64,000 nucleotides of DNA, from the NCBI RefSeq assembly GCF_041929235.1, contig NZ_JBHFNP010000324.1, forward strand, positions 8,187 through 72,186. Reading direction: 5' to 3'. This DNA comes from Microseira sp041929235. GTDB taxonomy: Bacteria; Cyanobacteriota; Cyanobacteriia; Cyanobacteriales; Aerosakkonemataceae. A program made the translations under genes and the position numbers. Each line of letters opens with the position of its first letter. Position 1 is the stretch's first letter. Below are positions 1 to 7,502 of this stretch, in pieces. The notes beneath the pieces were generated by a model that worked only from the letters and a program-made list of their open reading frames with translations, did not search any database and was not told where the DNA came from.

Positions 1-319
1 GATATAGCCAACGATTCCGCACATTTAGCGAAGTCTCCTGCCTAGCTATTAGTGATGATTTATTGGTCCTTAGTCCTTCACTCTTGAACTAACAACCAGC
101 TTGCCAAGGTAGGATAACACAACTGTAATCGGGGCGGCTGAGCAAAAATACAGAGGAATAGGGAGGACTTGGGGAAATTCTTCTAACCATTACCAATCAC
201 CCATGACCCATGACCAATTCTGTAAAGGCGAAGCATTGCGGAAACAAGACCCTAACAATAGAAGCAGAGTTTAATTGCCGCCATGCTTCGCCCCTAGAGA
301 CTGCTGACGCCGGACTCGC
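1..319. other. intergenic region downstream of psaC
   Basis: No convincing gene is visible here. The stretch carries low-complexity runs of the ACCCATGACCCATGACC type, which recur between genes across the window, and it lies 3' of psaC, which is read on the minus strand. I see no clear terminator hairpin next to the psaC stop. Confidence 0.5.
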
Positions 320-565
320 TTAGTAAGCCAGACCCATACTGCGGGTAGTTTCAGCGCCCAGGTAGACCCGGATGCTCAAAAAGTCAGTAGGACATGCAGT
401 TTCGCAACGCTTGCAGCCAACGCAGTCTTCCGTGCGAGGCGAAGAGGCAATCTGACCAGCTTTGCAGCCATCCCAGGGAACCATTTCCAGCACGTCTAGA
501 GGGCAAGCGCGGACGCACTGAGTGCAGCCAATACAGGTGTCGTAGATTTTTACGGTATGAGACAT
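320..565 (-). CDS. psaC: photosystem I iron-sulfur center subunit VII (PsaC)
   Basis: This 81-residue protein carries the two terminal [4Fe-4S] clusters FA and FB of photosystem I on the stromal (cytoplasmic) face of the thylakoid and passes electrons to ferredoxin. Two ferredoxin motifs are visible, CIGCTQCVRACP near residue 10 and CVGCKRCETACP near residue 47. The protein begins MSHTVKIYDTCIGC and ends TTRSMGLAY, as PsaC does. I chose the ATG whose complement lies at 563-565 because it gives the exact family length; a reading frame continuing upstream adds 26 residues of non-homologous sequence. It stands alone, with the kinase gene upstream on the same strand. Confidence 0.97.
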   Translation of the reverse strand: MSHTVKIYDTCIGCTQCVRACPLDVLEMVPWDGCKAGQIASSPRTEDCVGCKRCETACPTDFLSIRVYLGAETTRSMGLAY

Positions 566-716
566 GGTATAAGGACTCCAAATGAAAGCTGAACAACTAA
601 AATATCTGCCAAAAGCAGATAAAGGCGAGCTTTTCCGGATCAACGCTTAGTTTACCGCAGTGGCTTAAATTACTCGTGCAAAAGTCTGCAAAACTTTAAA
701 GAACTTGACAATTTGG

Positions 717-755
717 GGGGATGGGTAATGGGTAATGGGTAATGGGTAATTGGTC
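717..755. repeat. short tandem heptamer array (GGGTAAT type)
   Basis: About four copies of a TAATGGG heptamer lie in tandem just 3' of the WD40 kinase gene. Arrays of the same heptamer or its variants (TTACCAA, TTACCCA) recur near 9480, 32260, 45600, 46100, 51190, 60600, 61205 and 62390. This matches the short tandemly repeated repetitive sequences known from filamentous cyanobacteria. Confidence 0.8.
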
Positions 756-809
756 AGTCTACCAAGTTGTGGGCGATCGCAGCGTTGGTGGATTCTTTCC
801 GATCGCCGA

Positions 810-2465
810 TTACCCCGCGCGGCGCCAAAGTTTGATTGTCCTGTCGTCGCTACCGCTGGCGATCGCATGTCCATCTGGACTAAACGCCACCGAACGAACC
901 GGCGCTTGATGTCCCCAGAGAATATCCATCAGCTTGCCGCTACCGAGATGCCAAACCAAGATCTGGCAATCTGCGCTACCACTGACTAGCATCTCACCAT
1001 CTGGGCTGATACAGAGGGCATTAACCGCTGCTGAATGTTGGGTGAGGGTGTGCAACAGTACCCCACTGTCCAGATGCCAAATTCTAATCGTCTGGTCTGC
1101 GCCGCCGCTGGCTAAAATCTTACCATCCGGACTCAGGACGACGGCAAAAACTGCCCCAGAATGTCCGCGTATGGTATCTAGCAGTTTCCCCGTACCTGGA
1201 TGCCAAAGCTTAACCGTACTATCAGAGTTACCGCTAACTAGGGTTTCTCCGTCTGGACTAAACGCGACTTGGTGAACTGCACCTGCACCGGCGTCTAGGG
1301 TATGCAGCAGTTGTCCCGTTACTGTATTCCAGATGGAAATCTTGCTATCCCCAGTCCCGGAGGCGAGGGTTTTTCCGTCGGCACTGATAACGGCGAATTT
1401 GACCGCTTGCGACTCAGATCTTACCGATTGTACTAACTGACGGCTGCTTAAATGCCAGACTTTTAAAGTTTTATCATCGCTGCTACTGGCGATTGTTTCT
1501 CCATCGGGACTAAAGGTGACTTGCTCGATTTTGCCAAGTCCGCTGAAGGTATGCACGCATCGCCATTTGGGGACGCCTTCTTCGAGGTCTTTTATTACAA
1601 TATCAGCAGATTGGTAGCGTTCTTTGAGCGAGTCCTTAATTAATTTATCCAATATTTGACCCAGATGGTCGCTGACATCGGTTGCTTTGTTTCTGAGATA
1701 TTCTCGCCATATCCAAATTCCTTGTTCTGCATCGTAAAGTTCTTCCAATGCTGCCCCTGCAAGTAACTGAATGCAGGTGATGCCTAAACTGTAAAGGTCG
1801 CTGGCGGGATAAACTTTGCCACGGGTTTGTTCGATGGGTGCATATCCTTCTGTGCCGTATCTCGATCCGGTTTTACCGCAGGCGGTTGGCTGCAATTGCT
1901 TGGCAAGTCCAAAGTCAATTAGCATTAATTTGCCGTCGCTTTGGCGACGAATAATATTCATCAGTTTGATATCCCGATGAATTACATTATGAGCGTGAAT
2001 AAATTTCAGGACGGGTAACATATCGTTTAACAAATCCCGGATTTTTTGTTCGCTGAATCCCCCTTGATCTAACAATTCTTCTAACAAATTCTGCCCTTGG
2101 ATATATTCTTGGACGATATAAAAGCGTCTATCTTGCTCAAAGCAAGCTAATAGGGTTGGGATTTGGGGGTGGGTTCCCAACTGTAGCAGTAAAGCGGCTT
2201 CTTGCTCAAAAGCGCGGCTTACCTTTGCCATTGCTTCAGCTTGGTCTTGCACTTTCCGCCATTTAAAAAGTTGCTTGATGACGCAGCGATCTCTCAGTCT
2301 ATCTGCATCTTCACCCAATAACGTGCGCCCAAAGTTCCCTTCTTCAATTACCTGGATGACTCGATAGCGGTTTCTCAACCACAGCGCCGAGTTGCAGGCA
2401 AGGCAAAACTCGACCACCTCTGGGTTTTGGGGATTTTCGCAAGCTGGATTGAAGCAATAGGTCAT
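810..2465 (-). CDS. serine/threonine protein kinase with C-terminal WD40 repeats
   Basis: This 551-residue signalling protein has three parts. Residues 4-24 carry Cys4, Cys9, Cys21 and Cys24, a likely zinc ribbon. A Hanks-type kinase domain follows at about 34-300: glycine loop GNFGRT, catalytic loop HRDIKLMN and metal-binding DFG are all present, so it should be active. The C-terminal half has six WD40 repeats, each with SPDG and an S-x-D-x-T-I/V-K-x-W ending, expected to form a protein-binding propeller. The architecture is common in filamentous cyanobacteria; the substrate is unknown. No membrane segment is visible, so it is probably cytoplasmic. It ends with LWRRAG just before a heptamer repeat array. 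Confidence 0.93.
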   Translation of the reverse strand: MTYCFNPACENPQNPEVVEFCLACNSALWLRNRYRVIQVIEEGNFGRTLLGEDADRLRDRCVIKQLFKWRKVQDQAEAMAKVSRAFEQEAALLLQLGTHPQIPTLLACFEQDRRFYIVQEYIQGQNLLEELLDQGGFSEQKIRDLLNDMLPVLKFIHAHNVIHRDIKLMNIIRRQSDGKLMLIDFGLAKQLQPTACGKTGSRYGTEGYAPIEQTRGKVYPASDLYSLGITCIQLLAGAALEELYDAEQGIWIWREYLRNKATDVSDHLGQILDKLIKDSLKERYQSADIVIKDLEEGVPKWRCVHTFSGLGKIEQVTFSPDGETIASSSDDKTLKVWHLSSRQLVQSVRSESQAVKFAVISADGKTLASGTGDSKISIWNTVTGQLLHTLDAGAGAVHQVAFSPDGETLVSGNSDSTVKLWHPGTGKLLDTIRGHSGAVFAVVLSPDGKILASGGADQTIRIWHLDSGVLLHTLTQHSAAVNALCISPDGEMLVSGSADCQILVWHLGSGKLMDILWGHQAPVRSVAFSPDGHAIASGSDDRTIKLWRRAG

Positions 2466-2771
2466 AGGGAGAGGTAAAGAAATTTACTAGCTTTGACGCC
2501 AAACCGAGCGTCTATATTTCGGTATAAATTCGGTTTTAAGTCACTCTATATACTGCTATCTTGCGTATATTCCGGTCAGATTCAAAATTTGAGTAATGGC
2601 TGGTATGACTTTCCATCAAAGCATAAAAGTTCCCATCCGGCATAAAAATTAATAATTTTTGTGGGGAACCTGGTCTGAAAAAATACCGTCAAAAGGCCAA
2701 AGGTATTTACCCTGTCTCTTTTCTAGATCAGAGATACACGAGTTATTGACCCATTTCAGGAGATAGATTGC
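2466..2771. promoter_or_regulatory. divergent intergenic region with RBS for the RTX gene
   Basis: This region separates the minus-strand kinase from the plus-strand RTX gene, so it should hold both promoters. An AGGAGA ribosome binding site lies about 9 bases before the ATG at 2772 and supports that start. The rest is AT-rich; I cannot assign -10 or -35 boxes with confidence. Confidence 0.5.
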
Positions 2772-4616
2772 ATGACTTTGAATTTAGACAGCTGCTTCGA
2801 CGAACAGTTTTACATCAAGGGAAACGATGACGTTGCGAAGGCAGTCAAAGAAGGCAAATTCAAAAGCGGCAGGGAACACTACGAGAAAGTTGGTAAATAC
2901 GAGAACCGCAACCCCAGTATTGCTTTTGATGCCAACCAATACTTGAACGAAAACAAGGATGTTAAAGATGCGGTGCAAAAAAGCGGTGGTAAATTGACTG
3001 CGATCGAACACTACCTCACATGGGGCGACCGAGAAGGTCGTAGCGGTAACCGGGATTTCTTCAATGCTGGCAGCTATCTAGCAACATACGAAGATGTAGG
3101 TAAGGTTGTTGCCAATGGTAAAACAGGTGCGCTGGAACACGCGCTGATGTTTGGAGCCAAAGAAGGTCGTCAAGTCAGCACGCTCTACGATAACACATTC
3201 TATGCCCAGACTAAAGAGGTGCAGCAAGCGATCTCGAACGGGCAAGTCAACAGTTCGTTAGAATACTTCGTTACAAAGGGTGCAGGATCGGGGGATATTC
3301 CCACCGCCATATTCGATAAAGATTATTACTTAGAGCGAAACAAAGACATCGCGAAGGCAATTGAAGAGGGGAAACTTGGCAGCGCTTATCAACACTTCCT
3401 CGAGTATGGAATTTATGAAAAAGGTCGTGGATTCAACCCCCTGTTCGATGAAACCGAATATCTCAACGCCAATCAGGATGTAAAAGCGGCAGTCGAAAAG
3501 GGAAACCAAAACAGTGCCGTAGAACACTTCATCTTATATGGCGCTGGAGAAGGTCGCAATCCCAGTTCTAAGTTTGACACCAAATTCTATCTTGCCCTCA
3601 ATCCGGAGGCCAAAGACGAAATTACCGGCGGTGCCTATAGCAGCGCCTTCGAGCAATACCTTGCAAAAGGAAAAGAGCAAGGTTTCATCGCCACGACGGA
3701 ATCCTTCGGCACCAACAAAGATGATTTGCTCCTAGGCACGGCAGTCGCCGATTTCTTTGATGGCAAAGCTGGCATGGATATCATTTCCGGCAGTGGCGCC
3801 GATGACATCCTCAAAGGCGGTGCGGGGAATGACTACGTATTCGGCGATGGTGGTGACGATCTCGTCAAGGGTGATGACGGCAACGATTTAGTGTTCGGCG
3901 GCACCAACGATGATGTGGTAGAAGGCGGTGCCGGTGACGACATCATCATCGGCGAAGCAGGTGACGACCTCTGCCTTGGCAGCGAAGGCAATGACTTTCT
4001 TTACGGCGGCGAAGCGAATGACATCCTCGTGGGCGGGCCAGGTAAAGATATCATTGCAGGTGGTGAAGGTAACGATAGTCTGTTTGGCGGTGAAGGCGAG
4101 GACTTGCTGTTCGGCGGCGACGGGGACGACTACATGTATGGAGGTGCAGGAAAAGATACCCTCGTCGGCGGCGCTGGTAAAGATATCTTCGTCATCGATT
4201 CTATAGCGCTAGGCAGTGGTAAAGCTGGGGACACCGTCACAGGTGGCGGCGCTAAATCTGGCTTTGACGTGATTTACGATTTCAATGCCTCTGAAGACCG
4301 GATACAGATAGCTGGCGATTTGGGTTTTGGTAACGCCAATGACGTACTTAAGTCGGTGACTACGGGTACGACGAGTACGGGTGTAACTTACAACGTCATC
4401 GCGCTGTCTCAGCAGTTCCGGATCGCTGTCTTTGGTAATTCTTCGCTGACGGTGAATAATATTTCGGTTGGTTTGGGTAATCTTCCAGGTTCAATTAACA
4501 GTTCAACCCTAGTTGACCTGGGTAAGATCAAGGGTGCGAGTACTGGAGCGCTTAAGAAGTTTAGCGGCAAGCTAAAATCCGGTTCGTTCAAGGCAAAATC
4601 CAAAGGCTTTAAGTAA
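2772..4616 (+). CDS. RTX-type calcium-binding repeat protein
   Basis: A 614-residue protein, probably secreted or at the cell surface. Residues 1-320 hold seven imperfect repeats of about 45 residues with the pattern FDxxxYLxxNxDVxxA(V/I)xxG...A.EHxxxxGxxEGR. Residues about 330-475 hold glycine- and aspartate-rich nonapeptides of the GGxGxDxxx type, the calcium-binding beta-roll of RTX proteins. The C-terminus is lysine- and serine-rich (KFSGKLKSGSFKAKS). RTX proteins usually leave by type I secretion with an uncleaved C-terminal signal, which fits the lack of an N-terminal signal peptide; no ABC exporter lies nearby. No enzyme domain is visible, so a structural role (S-layer or motility glycoprotein-like) is an inference. 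Confidence 0.85.
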   Translation: MTLNLDSCFDEQFYIKGNDDVAKAVKEGKFKSGREHYEKVGKYENRNPSIAFDANQYLNENKDVKDAVQKSGGKLTAIEHYLTWGDREGRSGNRDFFNAGSYLATYEDVGKVVANGKTGALEHALMFGAKEGRQVSTLYDNTFYAQTKEVQQAISNGQVNSSLEYFVTKGAGSGDIPTAIFDKDYYLERNKDIAKAIEEGKLGSAYQHFLEYGIYEKGRGFNPLFDETEYLNANQDVKAAVEKGNQNSAVEHFILYGAGEGRNPSSKFDTKFYLALNPEAKDEITGGAYSSAFEQYLAKGKEQGFIATTESFGTNKDDLLLGTAVADFFDGKAGMDIISGSGADDILKGGAGNDYVFGDGGDDLVKGDDGNDLVFGGTNDDVVEGGAGDDIIIGEAGDDLCLGSEGNDFLYGGEANDILVGGPGKDIIAGGEGNDSLFGGEGEDLLFGGDGDDYMYGGAGKDTLVGGAGKDIFVIDSIALGSGKAGDTVTGGGAKSGFDVIYDFNASEDRIQIAGDLGFGNANDVLKSVTTGTTSTGVTYNVIALSQQFRIAVFGNSSLTVNNISVGLGNLPGSINSSTLVDLGKIKGASTGALKKFSGKLKSGSFKAKSKGFK

Positions 4617-4629
4617 GTCACGCTAGGGA

Positions 4630-4708
4630 TGAAGAAACCCAGAAATCTTTCTGCGAGAAACCGGGTTTCTCAGAAACCCGGTTTTTTGGAAAAACCGGGT
4701 TTCTCTTG
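4630..4708. repeat. GAAACCSGGTTTC palindromic repeat cluster
   Basis: Three copies of the palindrome GAGAAACCGGGTTTCTC or its variants lie between the RTX gene and the M20 hydrolase gene and can pair into stem-loops. The position just after the RTX stop allows a role as a transcription end signal. Related copies occur near 9927, 9990, 13805-13840, 32195-32230, 45530, 45585, 48048 and 56186. Confidence 0.85.
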
Positions 4709-4777
4709 CGATCCCTTCCACTTCAACTTTTGTAACAACCCGTATCATGAGAAAAAGCCGCATCAACCAATTCATCC

Positions 4778-5968
4778 ATGCTTACCCGGATTAAACACTT
4801 AGCCACCAAACTCGCACCCCGCTTGATTGAAATTCGCCGCCACATCCACGCGCATCCAGAATTAAGCGGTCAAGAATATCAAACTTCAGCTTACGTCGCC
4901 GGTGTTTTATCTTCCTACGGTCTTCAGGTGCGAGAACAAGTTGGTAAAACCGGCGTCATCGCCCACCTGAATGGGGCAGGTACCGATGATAGACTGCTAG
5001 CAATTCGGACGGATATGGATGCTTTGCCGATTATCGAACGCACAAATTTAGAATATGCTTCCCGCGAATCAGGAGTGATGCACGCCTGCGGTCACGATGT
5101 CCATACCACGGTTGGTTTAGGTACGGCAATGGTTTTGGCTGAGTTGGGAGAACAATTGCCGGGGTCGGTGCGTTTTATTTTTCAACCCGCTGAAGAAATT
5201 GCTCAAGGCGCAAGTTGGATGGTTGCTGATGGGGCGATGGAAAATGTGACGGGGATTTTATCGTTGCACGTTTTTCCTACGATTCCAGGGGGTTCGGTGG
5301 GGATTCGGTACGGTGCTTTAACCGCTGCGGCAGATGAGTTAGAAATGATTATTATCGGGGAATCGGGTCACGGGGCGCGTCCCCACGAAGCGATTGATGC
5401 GATTTGGATTGCGGCACAAGCGATTACCGCGCTTCAGCAAGCGATCAGTCGCACGCAAAATCCCCTGCGTCCGGTGGTATTGACGATTGGCAAAATTGCG
5501 GGGGGACGAGCGCCCAACGTGATTGCGGATCAAGTAAAGTTATTGGGAACGGTGCGATCGCTTCACCCAGAAACCCGCGCCGCTTTACCCCAATGGATCG
5601 AACAAATTGTCGCTAATATCTGTAAAACTTACGGCGCCCGCTACGAATTTAACTATAAGCGGGGAGTGCCTTCAGTGCAAAACAATGCCGCACTGACGCA
5701 ACTATTGGAAGAATCAGCTAGGGAAGCATGGGGAAGCGATCGCGTTCAAATTATCCCAGAACCTTCCCTCGGCGCTGAAGACTTTTCCTGCTATTTAGAT
5801 TACGCCCCCGGTGCGATGTTTCGCCTCGGTGTCGGACGCGCCGATCAACCCAATTACCCCTTACACCATCCCCAATTTGAAGTCGATGAATCTGCCATCG
5901 TCACCGGCGTCGTTACTTTAGCTTATGCTGCATATAAGTATTGGCAAGAAACTTACGGTCATCGATAA
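4778..5968 (+). CDS. M20 family amidohydrolase (N-acyl-amino acid hydrolase-like)
   Basis: A 396-residue cytosolic metallopeptidase-like enzyme of the M20D type, which hydrolyses N-acyl or amide bonds of amino acid conjugates (hippurate, acetyl-amino acids, IAA-amino acids). The metal site is visible: HACGHDVHTT near residue 108 and QPAEE near 145, then GHGARPHEAIDA in the dimerisation domain and GAEDFSCY near 335. Length and motifs are complete, so it should be active. The exact substrate cannot be read from sequence. It follows the RTX gene after a palindromic repeat cluster. Confidence 0.93.
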   Translation: MLTRIKHLATKLAPRLIEIRRHIHAHPELSGQEYQTSAYVAGVLSSYGLQVREQVGKTGVIAHLNGAGTDDRLLAIRTDMDALPIIERTNLEYASRESGVMHACGHDVHTTVGLGTAMVLAELGEQLPGSVRFIFQPAEEIAQGASWMVADGAMENVTGILSLHVFPTIPGGSVGIRYGALTAAADELEMIIIGESGHGARPHEAIDAIWIAAQAITALQQAISRTQNPLRPVVLTIGKIAGGRAPNVIADQVKLLGTVRSLHPETRAALPQWIEQIVANICKTYGARYEFNYKRGVPSVQNNAALTQLLEESAREAWGSDRVQIIPEPSLGAEDFSCYLDYAPGAMFRLGVGRADQPNYPLHHPQFEVDESAIVTGVVTLAYAAYKYWQETYGHR

Positions 5969-6001
5969 TGCACGGCAAAAGTAGTAGGGACGCGATATCA
6001 A

Positions 6002-6127
6002 TAGACCTCTGGCAAAAGTCCTTTTCAGAAGATTTGAAGGGCGGGCGTCCCGCCCACCCCACCAGAATTTTTCTGGTTTTGTGGGGTGGGCGTCCCGCCC
6101 GCCTCAAATATTTTTGCCAGAGGTCTA
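6002..6127. mobile_element. MITE-like palindromic element with 16-bp terminal inverted repeats
   Basis: A 126-bp element with perfect 16-bp inverted ends (TAGACCTCTGGCAAAA at 6002-6017 and its complement at 6112-6127) and a GC-rich inner hairpin (GGCGGGCGTCCCGCCCACCCCA against TGGGGTGGGCGTCCCGCC). The ends begin and finish with TA, as TA-targeting elements do. It has no coding capacity. The remainder of 5969-6404 holds a GTGTCCCTAC motif near 6165 and AATTAGC tandem repeats near 6330. Confidence 0.75.
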
Positions 6128-6404
6128 ATCTATCAGGCGCGTCCTTCCACCTAAAAGATGCCGTGTCCCTACCCATGAACCGAAAATGCTATAAACCCTT
6201 TCCTAAGAGAGATGCTCTTGCTAAGAACTTGTTGTTAAATTAACCCATTAGTCAGATTGCTAATAACTAACCCATAATATCACATCCTCTGATTATAGTC
6301 TGGGCTGGCTAATGGCTAATAGTAAAAAAGCAATTAGCAATTAGCAATTAGCAGATATTGATAGTAATCAGGCGGACATGATATAACACAACAAACAACT
6401 AATT

Positions 6405-6659
6405 ATGGCATCACCTACACCTTTACACGACACCGATTTAATAGATTGCGCCAAAGCCAATGCTAAAGAAGGAATTGCAACCGCTGCCTATCTGTGTGGC
6501 TACGGCAAGGATATCAATACCTTTGAGCGAGAACTCAAACAAGCTTGCGATCGTATTGGCGTAAAATATAACGAACTGGGCGACTTGATTACCGACTTTG
6601 ACATAATTATAGATCGGGGCGGAATTGAAATTGCTCCCGATACCCCATCCCAGCTTTAA
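6405..6659 (+). CDS. conserved hypothetical protein, 84 aa
   Basis: A small soluble protein beginning MASPTPLHDTDLIDCAKAN and ending in a proline-containing tail. It is mildly acidic and predicted mostly helical, with two cysteines (DCAK, YLCGYGK) and a third in KQACDRIG. No signal or membrane segment is visible. I recognise it only as resembling uncharacterised cyanobacterial proteins and assign no function. It stands alone between repeat-rich spacers. Confidence 0.7.
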   Translation: MASPTPLHDTDLIDCAKANAKEGIATAAYLCGYGKDINTFERELKQACDRIGVKYNELGDLITDFDIIIDRGGIEIAPDTPSQL

Positions 6660-6744
6660 AAAATTAGCAATTGATAAAAATTTACCTCGATACGCTGATG
6701 CTTATAACCTGAAAGAAAAGCCCCAAATAATTTACCCAAAACCT

Positions 6745-6808
6745 GGTATAGACACGGCAGCAAGGATTCGGGTGTGACAACCAATGTTTTATCTGCCGTG
6801 TCCCTACT
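6745..6808. repeat. GACACGGCA inverted repeat
   Basis: GACACGGCA near 6750 pairs with TGCCGTGTC near 6800, followed by CCTAC. The same GTGTCCCTAC end occurs near 6165. This looks like a short dispersed noncoding repeat rather than a gene-specific terminator. Confidence 0.6.
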
Positions 6809-6956
6809 TTTTAAACAATTTTTTATCCCTGAGTCAAGCATAAATCCTATGCTTAAGAATTCATAAAAATGTAGCTTATAAGTCTTGGCTTAAGAGCGGG
6901 AAATATGAGATAATGCAAGAGAAAGAAGCCAAGGTAAATAACTGAAAAATCAAAGA

Positions 6957-7070
6957 ATGGAATCAGCAGATTGGATGAATTGGATAGCGGGCGGTCTGGC
7001 GATCGCTATTTTTATCAGCGGGGTGTTGAGGATGTTCACCAATATTTGGAATAACAAAAAAACAAAATAA
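6957..7070 (+). CDS. 37-residue single-span membrane peptide
   Basis: A short reading frame starting MESADWMNWIAGGLAIAIF and ending in a basic tail (NNKKTK). It encodes an acidic N-terminus, one hydrophobic helix of about 18 residues (WIAGGLAIAIFISGVLRM) and a lysine-rich C-terminus, consistent with a small inner-membrane or thylakoid peptide. AAGGTAA about 20 bases upstream is at best a distant RBS. It lies 47 bases before the next membrane-protein gene on the same strand, so the two may be co-transcribed. Function is unknown; it may not be a gene. Confidence 0.5.
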   Translation: MESADWMNWIAGGLAIAIFISGVLRMFTNIWNNKKTK

Positions 7071-7117
7071 AGTCAAGTCCAAGAGCGATCGCTAATAATC
7101 CAACACGAGTAAACTGC

Positions 7118-7492
7118 ATGATCGACCTCAATAGCATATTTGAATTCTCGCGCACCCACTGCCTTGCCATTTGTGGGTTTTTAGTACCAGCTAACTTACT
7201 CGCAACCTTGCAAACGCTGATTCTAGTAGGATTGAATCGACCTCAATACCAGGTGCAACGCGCAACGGTAATGGCAATTACCTGCGCTTTAGCAATGGTA
7301 CTGCACGTCTACACTTGGTTTGCCATCGGCGTCGTTATGCCGCCTACATACATTTTGCTGTCATTGGGAAGTGTATGTTTGTGCTTGAATATTTGGGCGT
7401 TAGGGCATCGAGAAAGTATGATGCGACTACTCAGAACATTGTATTTATCAGCAGTAGGGCGAGTTAGGTGGCTAAAACCAAATAAAATCTAA
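7118..7492 (+). CDS. small multi-span membrane protein, 124 aa
   Basis: A hypothetical integral membrane protein starting MIDLNSIFEFSRTHCLAIC. Three hydrophobic segments are visible, at about 15-38, 50-72 and 76-95, followed by a basic C-terminal tail (RWLKPNKI). I do not recognise a family. It converges with the WD40 gene, with only 10 bases between the two stops. Confidence 0.65.
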   Translation: MIDLNSIFEFSRTHCLAICGFLVPANLLATLQTLILVGLNRPQYQVQRATVMAITCALAMVLHVYTWFAIGVVMPPTYILLSLGSVCLCLNIWALGHRESMMRLLRTLYLSAVGRVRWLKPNKI

Positions 7493-7502
7493 AATCCGCC
7501 GC

